5,738 nt of DNA from Acidimicrobiia bacterium (lineage in GTDB: Bacteria; Actinomycetota; Acidimicrobiia; Acidimicrobiales; Ilumatobacteraceae): contig JAUHYJ010000267.1 in NCBI GenBank assembly GCA_030425785.1, forward strand, positions 1-5,738, in the 5' to 3' direction. How positions within the stretch are numbered: position 1 is the first letter of the stretch; every line of letters starts with the position of its first letter. Position numbers and translations under genes: made by a program. This document shows, one piece after another, positions 1 through 5,738 of the stretch. Below the pieces are notes generated by a model. It did not search any database. It was given only the letters and a program-made list of their open reading frames with translations, and was not told where the DNA came from.

Positions 1-1183
1 CCGATGTCGAGTTCGCGGCCTCGTAGAACGACTCGGCGGTGATCTCACCGTCGATGGTCTCGGCGATCTGGGTGAAGCCCACGTACGCCGCCCACGTGCC
101 CATGCCACCCAGGCTGTTGTAGTCGAGGCCGTCGCCGGCGAGGCCGGCTGCCTCGAGCGCCCCGCGGTACTCGTCCCACGGCGCGGTCGAGATGTCGGGG
201 TACATGCCGACGACGATGTTGCCGTCGGTGGCCTCCTCGGCACCGGCCGCGGACACCGAGTTGAGGTTGCCCTGCGGGCCGTACTGCTGGGCATCGGTCC
301 CCGACTGCGCCCACGCGGTGTTCCACGTGATGAACGGCGTCTCGGAGATGATGCTGATCACGCAGTCGGCGTCGGTGGTCGCCTGCGCGACCTCGGCCGA
401 GTAGTCCTGCGCCGTCGGCGGGAGGATGATCGTGTTGCCGAAGCTCATGCCGAGCGCGGCGATCGCGTTCTCCATCGGCGGGATGAACACCTGCGCGCCG
501 TCGATGATCACGGCGTTGATGCTCGTGCAGCCGTCGTCGACGGCCTTCTTCACCGCACCGACCGCGTACATCGGCTGGTTCCCGATGTTGAACGAGTACG
601 GGTTGCTGAGCTCGGACGGGGTGATCGGGCAGCACGCACCGAACCAGGTGATGCTCGACTCGGCGATGACGGGCACGATGCTCTCCGCGAAGAACGTGAA
701 CGATCCGACGATCGACACCATCCCCTCGTCGACGGCCTGGCGAGCACACGTCGTGGCGACCGCGGGGTCGAACTGCTCGTCGCAGACCGTGACCTCGAGC
801 GGTCGACCGCCGATGCCGCCACGCTCGTTGATGTAGTCGGCGTAGAGGTTCGCGGTGTTGGCGATGTTCTCGTAGGTCGGACCGGCCGCGTTCAGCGTGG
901 TGACGGTCATCACCTTCAGCGGTTCGCCGGTCGGCTCCTCCGTCGCGTCGCCCTCGGCGGGCTCCTCGGCGTCAGCCGGTTCCTCGGCGTCGGCGGGCTC
1001 CTCGGCGTCGGCTGGTTCGTCGGCGGCAGCCGGTTCCTCGGCCGGCGTCTCGGCCGGTTCGTCCGAGTCGTCGTCGTCACCGCCGCACGCCGCCGCCGTG
1101 AAGGCGACGACCGTGAGCAGTGCGAGACCGCGGCGCCAACGGCGCGAGGCCGTCGAGCGCGAGTCGTGCGAATGAGACGTCAT
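1..1183 (-). CDS. Liv/HAAT-type ABC importer solute-binding lipoprotein (partial, C-terminus beyond left edge)
   Basis: This is an extracytoplasmic substrate-binding protein of the type 1 periplasmic-binding fold (LivK / Peripla_BP_6-like). It probably captures a branched-chain amino acid or related small molecule for the importer encoded divergently. The ATG at 1183 opens 394 codons with no stop to the left edge. Arg-rich residues 9-18 precede a hydrophobic stretch (19-32) and a lipobox-like AAAC with Cys33, so a lipid anchor is expected; Ala at the -3 position is weaker than the usual Leu. R14-R15 is only a poor Tat motif. Residues 36-88 are an acidic, low-complexity stalk with EEPADA repeats. 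The binding domain starts near L89: YINERGGIGGRPLEV (117-131), CDEQFDP (134-140), C146, the IVGS turn (158-161) and D260-Y261 fit the family. C134/C146 could form a disulfide, and C184-C185 are adjacent. GGGGGA at 1188-1193 supports the start. The exact substrate is unknown. Confidence 0.9.
   Translation of the reverse strand, partial: MTSHSHDSRSTASRRWRRGLALLTVVAFTAAACGGDDDDSDEPAETPAEEPAAADEPADAEEPADAEEPADAEEPAEGDATEEPTGEPLKVMTVTTLNAAGPTYENIANTANLYADYINERGGIGGRPLEVTVCDEQFDPAVATTCARQAVDEGMVSIVGSFTFFAESIVPVIAESSITWFGACCPITPSELSNPYSFNIGNQPMYAVGAVKKAVDDGCTSINAVIIDGAQVFIPPMENAIAALGMSFGNTIILPPTAQDYSAEVAQATTDADCVISIISETPFITWNTAWAQSGTDAQQYGPQGNLNSVSAAGAEEATDGNIVVGMYPDISTAPWDEYRGALEAAGLAGDGLDYNSLGGMGTWAAYVGFTQIAETIDGEITAESFYEAANSTS
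954..1043 (-). repeat. 18-bp tandem repeat coding an acidic Pro/Ala/Glu stalk
   Basis: About five units of 18 bp run in tandem at 954-971, 972-989, 990-1007, 1008-1025 and, more degenerate, 1026-1043. Units one and three are identical (tcggcgggctcctcggcg). In the lipoprotein gene they encode the EPADAE-type hexapeptides of residues 48-77. The array keeps the reading frame, so unit gain or loss would only change the length of the stalk between the lipid anchor and the binding domain. Confidence 0.85.
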
Positions 1184-1187
1184 GTGT

Positions 1188-1193
1188 TCCCCC
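1188..1193 (-). promoter_or_regulatory. Ribosome binding site of the binding-protein gene
   Basis: Read on the minus strand this is GGGGGA, four bases before the ATG at 1183. It supports that start, which also gives a complete lipoprotein signal peptide. Confidence 0.55.
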
Positions 1194-1196
1194 AGT

Positions 1197-1243
1197 GATG
1201 TCGTGGTGACGGTCGGGCGGCCGTCACGATGTACCACGTCATC
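1197..1243. repeat. Nested inverted repeat in the lipoprotein leader
   Basis: The outer arms GATGTCGTGGT (1197-1207) and ACCACGTCATC (1233-1243) are complementary at 10 of 11 positions. Inside them, GTGACGG (1206-1212) and CCGTCAC (1221-1227) form a perfect 7-bp stem around an 8-base loop. The two stems share bases 1206-1207. They could stack as one long interrupted hairpin with a bulge at 1228-1234, or compete. The element ends a few bases upstream of the lipoprotein ribosome site, so it could be an operator or, if transcribed, a leader structure. Confidence 0.65.
1226..1239. promoter_or_regulatory. Operator-like imperfect palindrome
   Basis: ACGATGTACCACGT has dyad symmetry of the form ACGnnGTACnnCGT (10 of 14 positions), centred on GTAC. 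Size and symmetry suit a dimeric repressor, but it overlaps the arms of the larger inverted repeat, so the two cannot be interpreted independently. No specific regulator is recognised. Confidence 0.25.
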
Positions 1244-1253
1244 TCAGCACAAG

Positions 1254-1264
1254 ACATCCGATGT
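1254..1264. promoter_or_regulatory. Operator-like palindrome ACATC-C-GATGT
   Basis: Two perfect 5-bp arms flank a single central base. The arm GATGT also occurs on the plus strand at 1197-1201, 1228-1232 and 1428-1432. The first three copies (1197, 1228, 1260) are 31-32 bp apart, about three helical turns. This may be a regulator-binding pattern; chance is not excluded. Confidence 0.3.
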
Positions 1265-1268
1265 TCGC

Positions 1269-1301
1269 CATTCGGCCGACGCGCCGGTCGCATTCGGGTG
1301 A
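1269..1301. repeat. Direct repeat CATTCGGnnGA, 22 bp apart
   Basis: CATTCGGCCGA (1269-1279) and CATTCGGGTGA (1291-1301) agree at 9 of 11 positions and start 22 bp apart, about two helical turns, so they would face the same side of the DNA. They could be tandem regulator sites in the divergent region. The function is unknown. Confidence 0.35.
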
Positions 1302-1371
1302 GCGGCGACGTCGGCGCCCGGGTCGGTGTCCAGGATCAGGGAACATGCTGCTTCCCGAGTTGGCGCTCCGG

Positions 1372-1402
1372 TTGGATCGGGCCGTCGAGGCGTGCCTACG
1401 AT
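1372..1402 (+). promoter_or_regulatory. Weak promoter-like pair for the permease operon
   Basis: TACGAT (1397-1402) fits a TAnnnT -10 box. TTGGAT (1372-1377) is a partial -35 box, with a long 19-base spacer. If used, transcription would start near 1409 and give a leader of about 80 bases. This is a weak candidate chosen by eye; in GC-rich actinobacterial DNA such matches are easily found by chance. Confidence 0.2.
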
Positions 1403-1480
1403 CCCCGGCGAACCAGGCCATCGCTCTGATGTTTCCAGGGTGCGAGGCACGACGGTTCACCGGGGAGATCACCGGGCGAG

Positions 1481-1486
1481 AAGGGG
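1481..1486 (+). promoter_or_regulatory. Ribosome binding site that sets the fusion-permease start
   Basis: AAGGGG lies four bases before the ATG at 1491. The frame stays open upstream to an ATG at 1326, but that extension is Arg/Gly-rich and not LivH-like. This site and the typical LivH N-terminus directly after 1491 decide for the shorter protein. Confidence 0.7.
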
Positions 1487-1490
1487 AACG

Positions 1491-4220
1491 ATGAACGAGA
1501 TCATCAGGTTCGCACTGTTGGGGCTGGGCGTCGGGGCGCTCTACGCCTTCGCGTCGCAGGGCCTGATCGTCATCTACCGCGGCACCGGGGTCCTCAACTT
1601 CTCGCTCGGCGCGACCGCCATCGCCGGCGTGTACATGCAGTGGGAACTCCAGTACGAGCAGGGCTGGCCGTTCCTGGCCGCGGCGCTCGTCGGCATCGCG
1701 CTGTCGGCGCTGCTCGGCGTCCTCACCCACTGGGTGATCATGCGGCCGCTGCGGCGAGCGAGCACGCTCATCCGCGTCATCGCGACCCTCGGCGTGCTCG
1801 TCACCATCCAGGCCGGTGTCGTCATCCGATACGGCTCGAACGCCCGCCAGGTCGACAGCTGGCTCCCGACCGACCGCGTGACGTTGTGGTCCGACGTGTC
1901 GATCACGGCCGACCGGCTGATCCTGCTCGCGATCTCGTCGGTGTCCGCCGCACTGCTGTGGCTGCTGTTCCGGTCGAGCCAGTTCGGGCTCCAGACCGAG
2001 GCGGTGTCCGAGAGCGAGCGGTCGGCGTCGGCGGTCGGCATCTCGGTCAACCGGGTCGCCGTCCTGAACTGGGCGCTCGGCTCCGCGATCGCGGCGGCCG
2101 CCGGCATCCTCGTGATCCCGATCATCACGCTGCAGCCGACGGCGATGACGTCACTCGTGCTGGCGGCCCTCGCCGCCGCCCTGGTCGGCGACTTCCGGTC
2201 GTTCCCCGTCGCCACCGCGACCGGGCTCGCGCTCGGTATCGGGCAGACGCTCGTCGGCCGCTACGCCGACCAGCCGGGCCTCGGGCCGTCGCTGCCGTTC
2301 CTGCTCATCATCGTCTTCCTCGTGTTCCGCGGCCGCTCGTTGCCCCAGCGCGACCACTTCCTCGAGGAGCTGCCGAAGATCGGCAACGGTCGCATGTCGT
2401 GGGACTGGATGGTCTTCGGTTCCGGCGTGATCGTGTTCCTGATGCTCACCAAGCAGGCCAAGTGGATCGACGCCCTGACCGTGTCGCTCTGCGTGGCGAT
2501 CATCCTGCTGTCGATCGTCGTGCTCACCGGCTACGCCGGTCAGCTCTCGCTGGCCCAGTACTCGATCGCCGGGTTCGGTGCCTACGTCGCCGGACGGCTG
2601 GTCGCCGTGTTCGAGATCCCGTTCCTGCTCGGAATGGCCGCCGGCGTGCTCGCCGCCGTGCCGCTCGGCATCGTGTTCGGGCTCCCGGCGGTCCGGACCC
2701 GCGGCATCAACCTCGCGATCGTCACCCTCGGTCTCGGCACCACGATCGAGCTGATGCTGTTCCGCAACCGCGAGTACACCGGCGGGGTGCAGGGCACCCA
2801 GGTCGGCAACCCGACGATCTTCGGGTACGACATCGGCTCGATCACCCATCCCGAGCGGTACGGCATCTTCGTGCTGATCATGGCGCTCATCACGGTCGTG
2901 ATCGTCGCCAACGTCCGCCGCGGCCGCAGCGGGCGCCGCCTCATCGCCGTGCGCACGAACGAGCGCGCCGCGGCGGCGCTCGGCATCGACGTCATGGTCG
3001 CCAAGCTGTTCGCCTTCTCGTTCGCCTCCGCGATCGCGGCTCTCGGCGGCATCCTGCTCGCGTTCCGGCTCAGCTCGATCAGCTACCAGTCGTTCTCGTC
3101 GTTCACCTCGATCACCTACGTCGGCATCGCCCTCGTCGGTGGTGTCGGCTACCTGCTCGGCGCCTTCGTCGGCTCGACCATGGCGACCGCCGGCTTCACC
3201 CAGGAAGTCCTCGAGTCGACGTGGGACGGCGTCGGCCGGTGGATCCAGCTGATCAGCGGCATCGCGATCCTGCTGATCGTGCTGCAGAACAAGGACGGTG
3301 TCGTCTCCGAATGGGCCGAGGGCTACAAGGTCCTCAAACGCGCGAAGAAGTGGGGCCGGCCGTACTTCATTCGACTCGGCGACGTCGCGGACACCGACAC
3401 CGAACACCACGCCAACGTGCCGCCGCGGCATCTCGTCGCCGACGAGCTGACGGTGCAGTACGGCGCGGTCACCGCCGTCGACCGGGTCTCGTTCCAGCTC
3501 GCACCGGGTCGGGTCACCGGCCTGATCGGCCCGAACGGCGCCGGCAAGACGTCGCTCATCGATGCTCTCAGCGGGTTCACGTCGGCCAGTGGACGGGTCC
3601 TGCTCGACGACCACGACCTGTCGAGCGCGTCGCCCACCAAGCGCGCCCGCGCCGGCGTCGCCCGGTCGTTCCAGTCGCTCGAGCTGTTCGAGGACTCGAC
3701 GGTGTTCGAGAACATCAGCGTCGCTGCCGACCCGCAGGACTTCCGCTCGTACCTGCGTGACCTCGTCTGGCCGGTCAACCCGCCGTTCCCGCCCGAGGTC
3801 GTCCGCGCGATCCGCGAGTTCCAGCTCGACCACGACCTCCACCGCGACGTGCGCGACCTGTCGTACGGCAAACGCCGGCTGTTGGCGATCGCACGAGCGG
3901 TCGCCATGCACCCGAGCGTGCTGCTGCTCGACGAACCCGCCGCCGGGCTGAGCTCACGCGAGAGCGCCGAGCTCGGCCGGGTCGTCCGGCGGCTCGCCGA
4001 CGAGTGGGGCATGGCGATCCTCGTCGTCGAGCACGACATGAACTTCGTCATGGAGGTCTGCGACGACGTGATCGTCCTCGACTTCGGCAGGCTCATCGCG
4101 TCCGGCAGCCCGGACGAGATCCGCACGAACCCGGCCGTCGTCGCCGCCTACCTCGGCGACATCGACTACGAGGAGGCCGCCGAGCTCCAGGCCGCGGCCG
4201 TCCCGGGGGGTGGATCATGA
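1491..4220 (+). CDS. Fused LivH-LivM-LivG: two permease domains plus ATPase of a Liv/HAAT-type ABC importer
   Basis: One 909-residue protein carries three subunits that are usually separate. Residues 1-285 are LivH-like: GTGVLNFSLG at 31-40, an EAA-type cytoplasmic loop near 165-206 containing ASAVGI, and roughly eight hydrophobic segments. Residues 306-600 are LivM-like: GYAGQLSLAQ at 347-356, a second loop near 479-524 containing AAALGID, and GGVG at 550-553. Residues 648-890 are a LivG-like ATPase: Walker A GPNGAGKT (680-687), Q728, signature LSYGK (790-794), Walker B LLLDEP (811-816) with catalytic E815, and switch H848. Both junctions, 280-301 and 601-647, are rich in Arg/Lys and should lie in the cytoplasm, which lets the topology work. 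No stop or frame change interrupts the domains. The protein would form the whole pore plus one ATPase half; the LivF-like protein downstream supplies the other. The stop overlaps the next ATG. The substrate is not determinable. Confidence 0.93.
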   Translation: MNEIIRFALLGLGVGALYAFASQGLIVIYRGTGVLNFSLGATAIAGVYMQWELQYEQGWPFLAAALVGIALSALLGVLTHWVIMRPLRRASTLIRVIATLGVLVTIQAGVVIRYGSNARQVDSWLPTDRVTLWSDVSITADRLILLAISSVSAALLWLLFRSSQFGLQTEAVSESERSASAVGISVNRVAVLNWALGSAIAAAAGILVIPIITLQPTAMTSLVLAALAAALVGDFRSFPVATATGLALGIGQTLVGRYADQPGLGPSLPFLLIIVFLVFRGRSLPQRDHFLEELPKIGNGRMSWDWMVFGSGVIVFLMLTKQAKWIDALTVSLCVAIILLSIVVLTGYAGQLSLAQYSIAGFGAYVAGRLVAVFEIPFLLGMAAGVLAAVPLGIVFGLPAVRTRGINLAIVTLGLGTTIELMLFRNREYTGGVQGTQVGNPTIFGYDIGSITHPERYGIFVLIMALITVVIVANVRRGRSGRRLIAVRTNERAAAALGIDVMVAKLFAFSFASAIAALGGILLAFRLSSISYQSFSSFTSITYVGIALVGGVGYLLGAFVGSTMATAGFTQEVLESTWDGVGRWIQLISGIAILLIVLQNKDGVVSEWAEGYKVLKRAKKWGRPYFIRLGDVADTDTEHHANVPPRHLVADELTVQYGAVTAVDRVSFQLAPGRVTGLIGPNGAGKTSLIDALSGFTSASGRVLLDDHDLSSASPTKRARAGVARSFQSLELFEDSTVFENISVAADPQDFRSYLRDLVWPVNPPFPPEVVRAIREFQLDHDLHRDVRDLSYGKRRLLAIARAVAMHPSVLLLDEPAAGLSSRESAELGRVVRRLADEWGMAILVVEHDMNFVMEVCDDVIVLDFGRLIASGSPDEIRTNPAVVAAYLGDIDYEEAAELQAAAVPGGGS

Positions 4221-5119
4221 CCGCGCTGGTGAACGCACCGCTGCTCGAGACCCGGCTGCTGAAGGCCGGCTACCTCGGCCGCGAGGTCGTCCAGGCGATC
4301 AACATCCACGTCGAGCGCGGCGAGGTCGTGTGCCTGCTCGGCCCGAACGGCGCCGGCAAGACCACGACCCTGCTGACCGTCGCCGGCGAGCTCGAGCCCG
4401 TCGACGGCATCGTGCTGTTCAGCAACGTGCCGACCTTCACCCCGATGTACCAGCGCGTGCGACACGGGATCGGTCTCGTCACCGAGGACCGGCTGGTCTT
4501 CACCAAGATGTCGGCCCGCGACAACCTGCGCATCGGCGGCGGCGACGTCGACCGGGCGCTCGAGTTGTTCCCCGAGCTCGAACCGCGGCTGTCCGTGCGC
4601 GGCGGCATGCTCTCCGGTGGCGAGCAGCAGATGCTCGCCCTCGCCAGGGCGCTGAGCCGCGACCCCGACCTGCTCCTCGCCGACGAGCTCTCGCTCGGTC
4701 TCGCCCCGAAGATCGTCGACCGGCTGCTCGGAGCGGTCCGCACCGCCGCCGACGTGCACGGCACCGGCGCACTCATCGTCGAGCAGCACGCCCGCAAGGC
4801 GCTCAAGTACTCCGACCGGATGTACCTGATGGCGCGCGGCAAGATCCTGCTCGAGCTGCCCTCGGCCGAGGCGCTCGAACGACTCGACGAGATCGAGGAC
4901 GCCTATCTCGCCGGCACGTCCGAGACCGAGGAAGACCACATCGAGCGCAAGCGCCGCTTCGACAAGCGCAAGGCGTGGCGACGCCAGCGGGTGCGCGAGC
5001 GCGAGCTCGCCCGGCTGAGCGGCCGGATCATCTCGACACGACGACCAGAAGACGACGACTACTACTTCGACGCCGAACAGCAGCGTCGCGAGTGGGCACA
5101 ACAGATCAGGAGGTCCTGA
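4217..5119 (+). CDS. livF: LivF-like ATPase of the same importer, with charged C-terminal extension
   Basis: This is the second nucleotide-binding subunit (300 residues), expected to pair with the fused LivG domain on the cytoplasmic face and drive import by ATP hydrolysis. Walker A is GPNGAGKT (42-49). The Q-loop region reads VTEDR (88-92), where LivF usually has VPEGR. The signature is LSGGE (132-136). Walker B is LLLADEL (152-158) with catalytic E157, followed by the LivF-typical SLGLAP (159-164). H191 in VEQH is the switch residue, a position often Asn in LivF. Residues 235-300 exceed the usual length of about 235 and are packed with Arg, Glu, Asp and Lys. The ATG overlaps the upstream stop (ATGA, 4217-4220), and GGGGGGTGG (4205-4213) is a plausible ribosome site, so translation is probably coupled. 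All catalytic residues are present. Confidence 0.93.
   Translation: MTALVNAPLLETRLLKAGYLGREVVQAINIHVERGEVVCLLGPNGAGKTTTLLTVAGELEPVDGIVLFSNVPTFTPMYQRVRHGIGLVTEDRLVFTKMSARDNLRIGGGDVDRALELFPELEPRLSVRGGMLSGGEQQMLALARALSRDPDLLLADELSLGLAPKIVDRLLGAVRTAADVHGTGALIVEQHARKALKYSDRMYLMARGKILLELPSAEALERLDEIEDAYLAGTSETEEDHIERKRRFDKRKAWRRQRVRERELARLSGRIISTRRPEDDDYYFDAEQQRREWAQQIRRS
5108..5114 (+). promoter_or_regulatory. Strong Shine-Dalgarno for the DUF3556-like gene
   Basis: AGGAGGT, seven bases before the ATG at 5122, is the best ribosome site in the window. It lies within the last codons of the LivF-like gene, so the next gene is very likely on the same mRNA. Confidence 0.85.
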
Positions 5120-5121
5120 CG

Positions 5122-5738
5122 ATGGGGTACCGCACCGCCGAGCTCCCACCCGTCGAACTCGACGAGTTCGACAAGATCCCGTTCTTCCAGCGGATGAAGA
5201 TGCTCCAGCTCCACTGGGTCGAACACGGCTTCGGCACGCCCAAGCAGACGAGCACCTTCTACGCGTGGAAGATCTTCTTCTACGGCTTGTTCGGGCTGAT
5301 CATCTGCGGCGCGTTCACCGCCGGGCTCGAGTTCAACGACATCGGCGGCTGGTGGGACGAACCGATCCTGTACCAGAAGCTCATGGTGTGGACGATCCTG
5401 CTCGAGATCCTCGGGCTGGCCGCCACGTGCGGCCCGATGGCGTTCCACTTCGATCCACCGATCGGAGGGGTCCTCTACTGGTGGCAGCAGGACACCCTGC
5501 GCGTGCCGCCGTACCCGCGCTACCTCGCGTTCACACGCGGCAGCCGGCGCACGCCGTGGGACACGGGGCTGTACAAGCTGATCGTCTTCTGGCTGATCAT
5601 GATGCTGTTCCTGTCGGGCGAACCGATCGACGGGCTCCCCGACGGACGGGCGGGCGTGATGCCCCAGTGGGCATGCCTCGTCTACGCCGGGCTGATCATC
5701 GCGATGGGGCTGCGCGACAAGGTCGTGTTCCTGTCGGC
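5122..5738 (+). CDS. Multi-pass membrane protein resembling DUF3556 (partial, C-terminus beyond right edge)
   Basis: The ATG at 5122 opens 205 codons with no stop to the right edge. The product has no cleavable signal peptide. A soluble N-terminal stretch of about 45 residues contains HWVEHGFGTP (31-40). Hydrophobic segments follow near 49-66, 84-106, 150-166 and 183-197. Motifs that I recall from actinobacterial DUF3556 proteins appear in the same order: GFGTP; WWDEPILYQK (77-86); a CGP turn (103-105); PPIGGVLYW (112-120); a short RVPPYP element (127-132); and RTPWD (143-147) before a membrane helix. The family has no established function that I know of. The assignment is from memory of the pattern and not from a search; an unnamed membrane protein is the alternative. 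The gene starts 2 bp after the LivF-like stop, behind a strong ribosome site, so co-expression with the importer is likely and a functional link is inferred. Confidence 0.75.
   Translation, partial: MGYRTAELPPVELDEFDKIPFFQRMKMLQLHWVEHGFGTPKQTSTFYAWKIFFYGLFGLIICGAFTAGLEFNDIGGWWDEPILYQKLMVWTILLEILGLAATCGPMAFHFDPPIGGVLYWWQQDTLRVPPYPRYLAFTRGSRRTPWDTGLYKLIVFWLIMMLFLSGEPIDGLPDGRAGVMPQWACLVYAGLIIAMGLRDKVVFLS

Larger units (their letters stand above)
1184..1490. promoter_or_regulatory. Divergent control region between binding-protein gene and permease operon
   Basis: These 307 bp separate two genes transcribed away from each other, so promoters for both must lie here or inside the neighbouring genes. 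I see no credible coding region. Open frames crossing it give Arg/Pro-rich products without family features. The left half, next to the lipoprotein gene, is rich in inverted and direct repeats (listed separately). The right half holds one weak promoter-like pair and an 8-bp direct repeat TCACCGGG at 1457-1464 and 1469-1476, just before the permease ribosome site. Shared control of both transcripts is an inference from the arrangement. Confidence 0.65.

Noticed and set aside
45..836. Other open frames over the binding-protein gene on both strands
   Set aside because: The minus-strand frame running unbroken from 1183 to the left edge has a lipoprotein signal and a binding-protein fold signature. 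The others are out of frame or antisense to it and show no family features.
1224..1252. Minus-strand promoter for the lipoprotein gene with TTGTGC as -35 box
   Set aside because: At normal spacing the -10 position reads TCGTGA, and the better TACATC box is only 13 bases away. No convincing pair was found.
1300..1320. Palindrome CGACGTCG at 1306-1313
   Set aside because: Eight-base palindromes of C and G are common by chance in this GC-rich sequence, and it extends no further.
1326..1490. In-frame 55-codon N-terminal extension of the fused permease from an upstream ATG
   Set aside because: The extension is Arg/Gly-rich without hydrophobic or family features. The ATG at 1491 has AAGGGG just before it, and the LivH-type N-terminus begins exactly there.
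1229..1494. Short open frames in the divergent region
   Set aside because: None has a good ribosome site together with a plausible protein composition; the region is better explained as regulatory.
1640..3760. Long plus-strand open frame of 706 codons in another frame
   Set aside because: The product is dominated by Arg, Pro and His and overlaps the clearly functional fusion gene, so it is a shadow frame.
2151..3911. Long open frame of 586 codons on the minus strand
   Set aside because: It lies wholly antisense to the fusion gene. Its product is Asp/Glu/Arg/Gly-rich with no domain motif, as expected for a shadow frame of GC-rich coding DNA.
5090..5121. Terminator between the LivF-like and DUF3556-like genes
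   Set aside because: The gap is only 2 bp and contains no hairpin with a T-run; the genes read as one transcription unit.

Overview
The window comes from a high-GC bacterium. Codons end almost entirely in G or C, coding is dense with a 4-bp ATGA overlap and strong GGAGG-type ribosome sites, and the proteins have an actinobacterial character. Actinomycetota is a fair guess. Acidimicrobiia (Ilumatobacter-like) is possible but cannot be shown from the sequence alone.

Layout. Positions 1-1183 (minus strand, cut at the left edge) encode a secreted lipoprotein: the solute-binding protein of a Liv/HAAT-type (branched-chain amino acid or related substrate) ABC importer. An acidic EPADAE-repeat stalk lies between its lipid anchor and its binding domain. 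Positions 1184-1490 are a 307-bp divergent control region with no credible gene but several inverted and direct repeats. Positions 1491-4220 (plus) encode one 909-residue polypeptide that joins LivH-like permease, LivM-like permease and LivG-like ATPase. Positions 4217-5119 (plus) encode the second ATPase (LivF-like), overlapping by 4 bp and carrying an unusual charged C-terminal tail of about 65 residues. Positions 5122-5738 (plus, cut at the right edge) begin a multi-pass membrane protein that resembles the DUF3556 family of unknown function. It sits directly behind a strong Shine-Dalgarno sequence that overlaps the end of livF.

How it fits together. The lipoprotein would capture substrate outside the membrane and pass it to the LivH-LivM pore. 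The fused LivG domain and the separate LivF would form the ATP-hydrolysing pair inside. All parts of one importer are therefore present as three polypeptides instead of the usual five. The DUF3556-like protein is probably translated from the same mRNA, so it may work with the importer or with metabolism of its substrate. The substrate cannot be read from the sequence: HAAT importers also carry amides, urea and aromatic or other organic acids.

The most noteworthy points are the three-domain permease-permease-ATPase fusion, the charged tail on LivF, the repeat-rich divergent promoter region and the coupling to a DUF3556-like gene. I see no CRISPR array, insertion sequence, tRNA, rRNA or convincing terminator.
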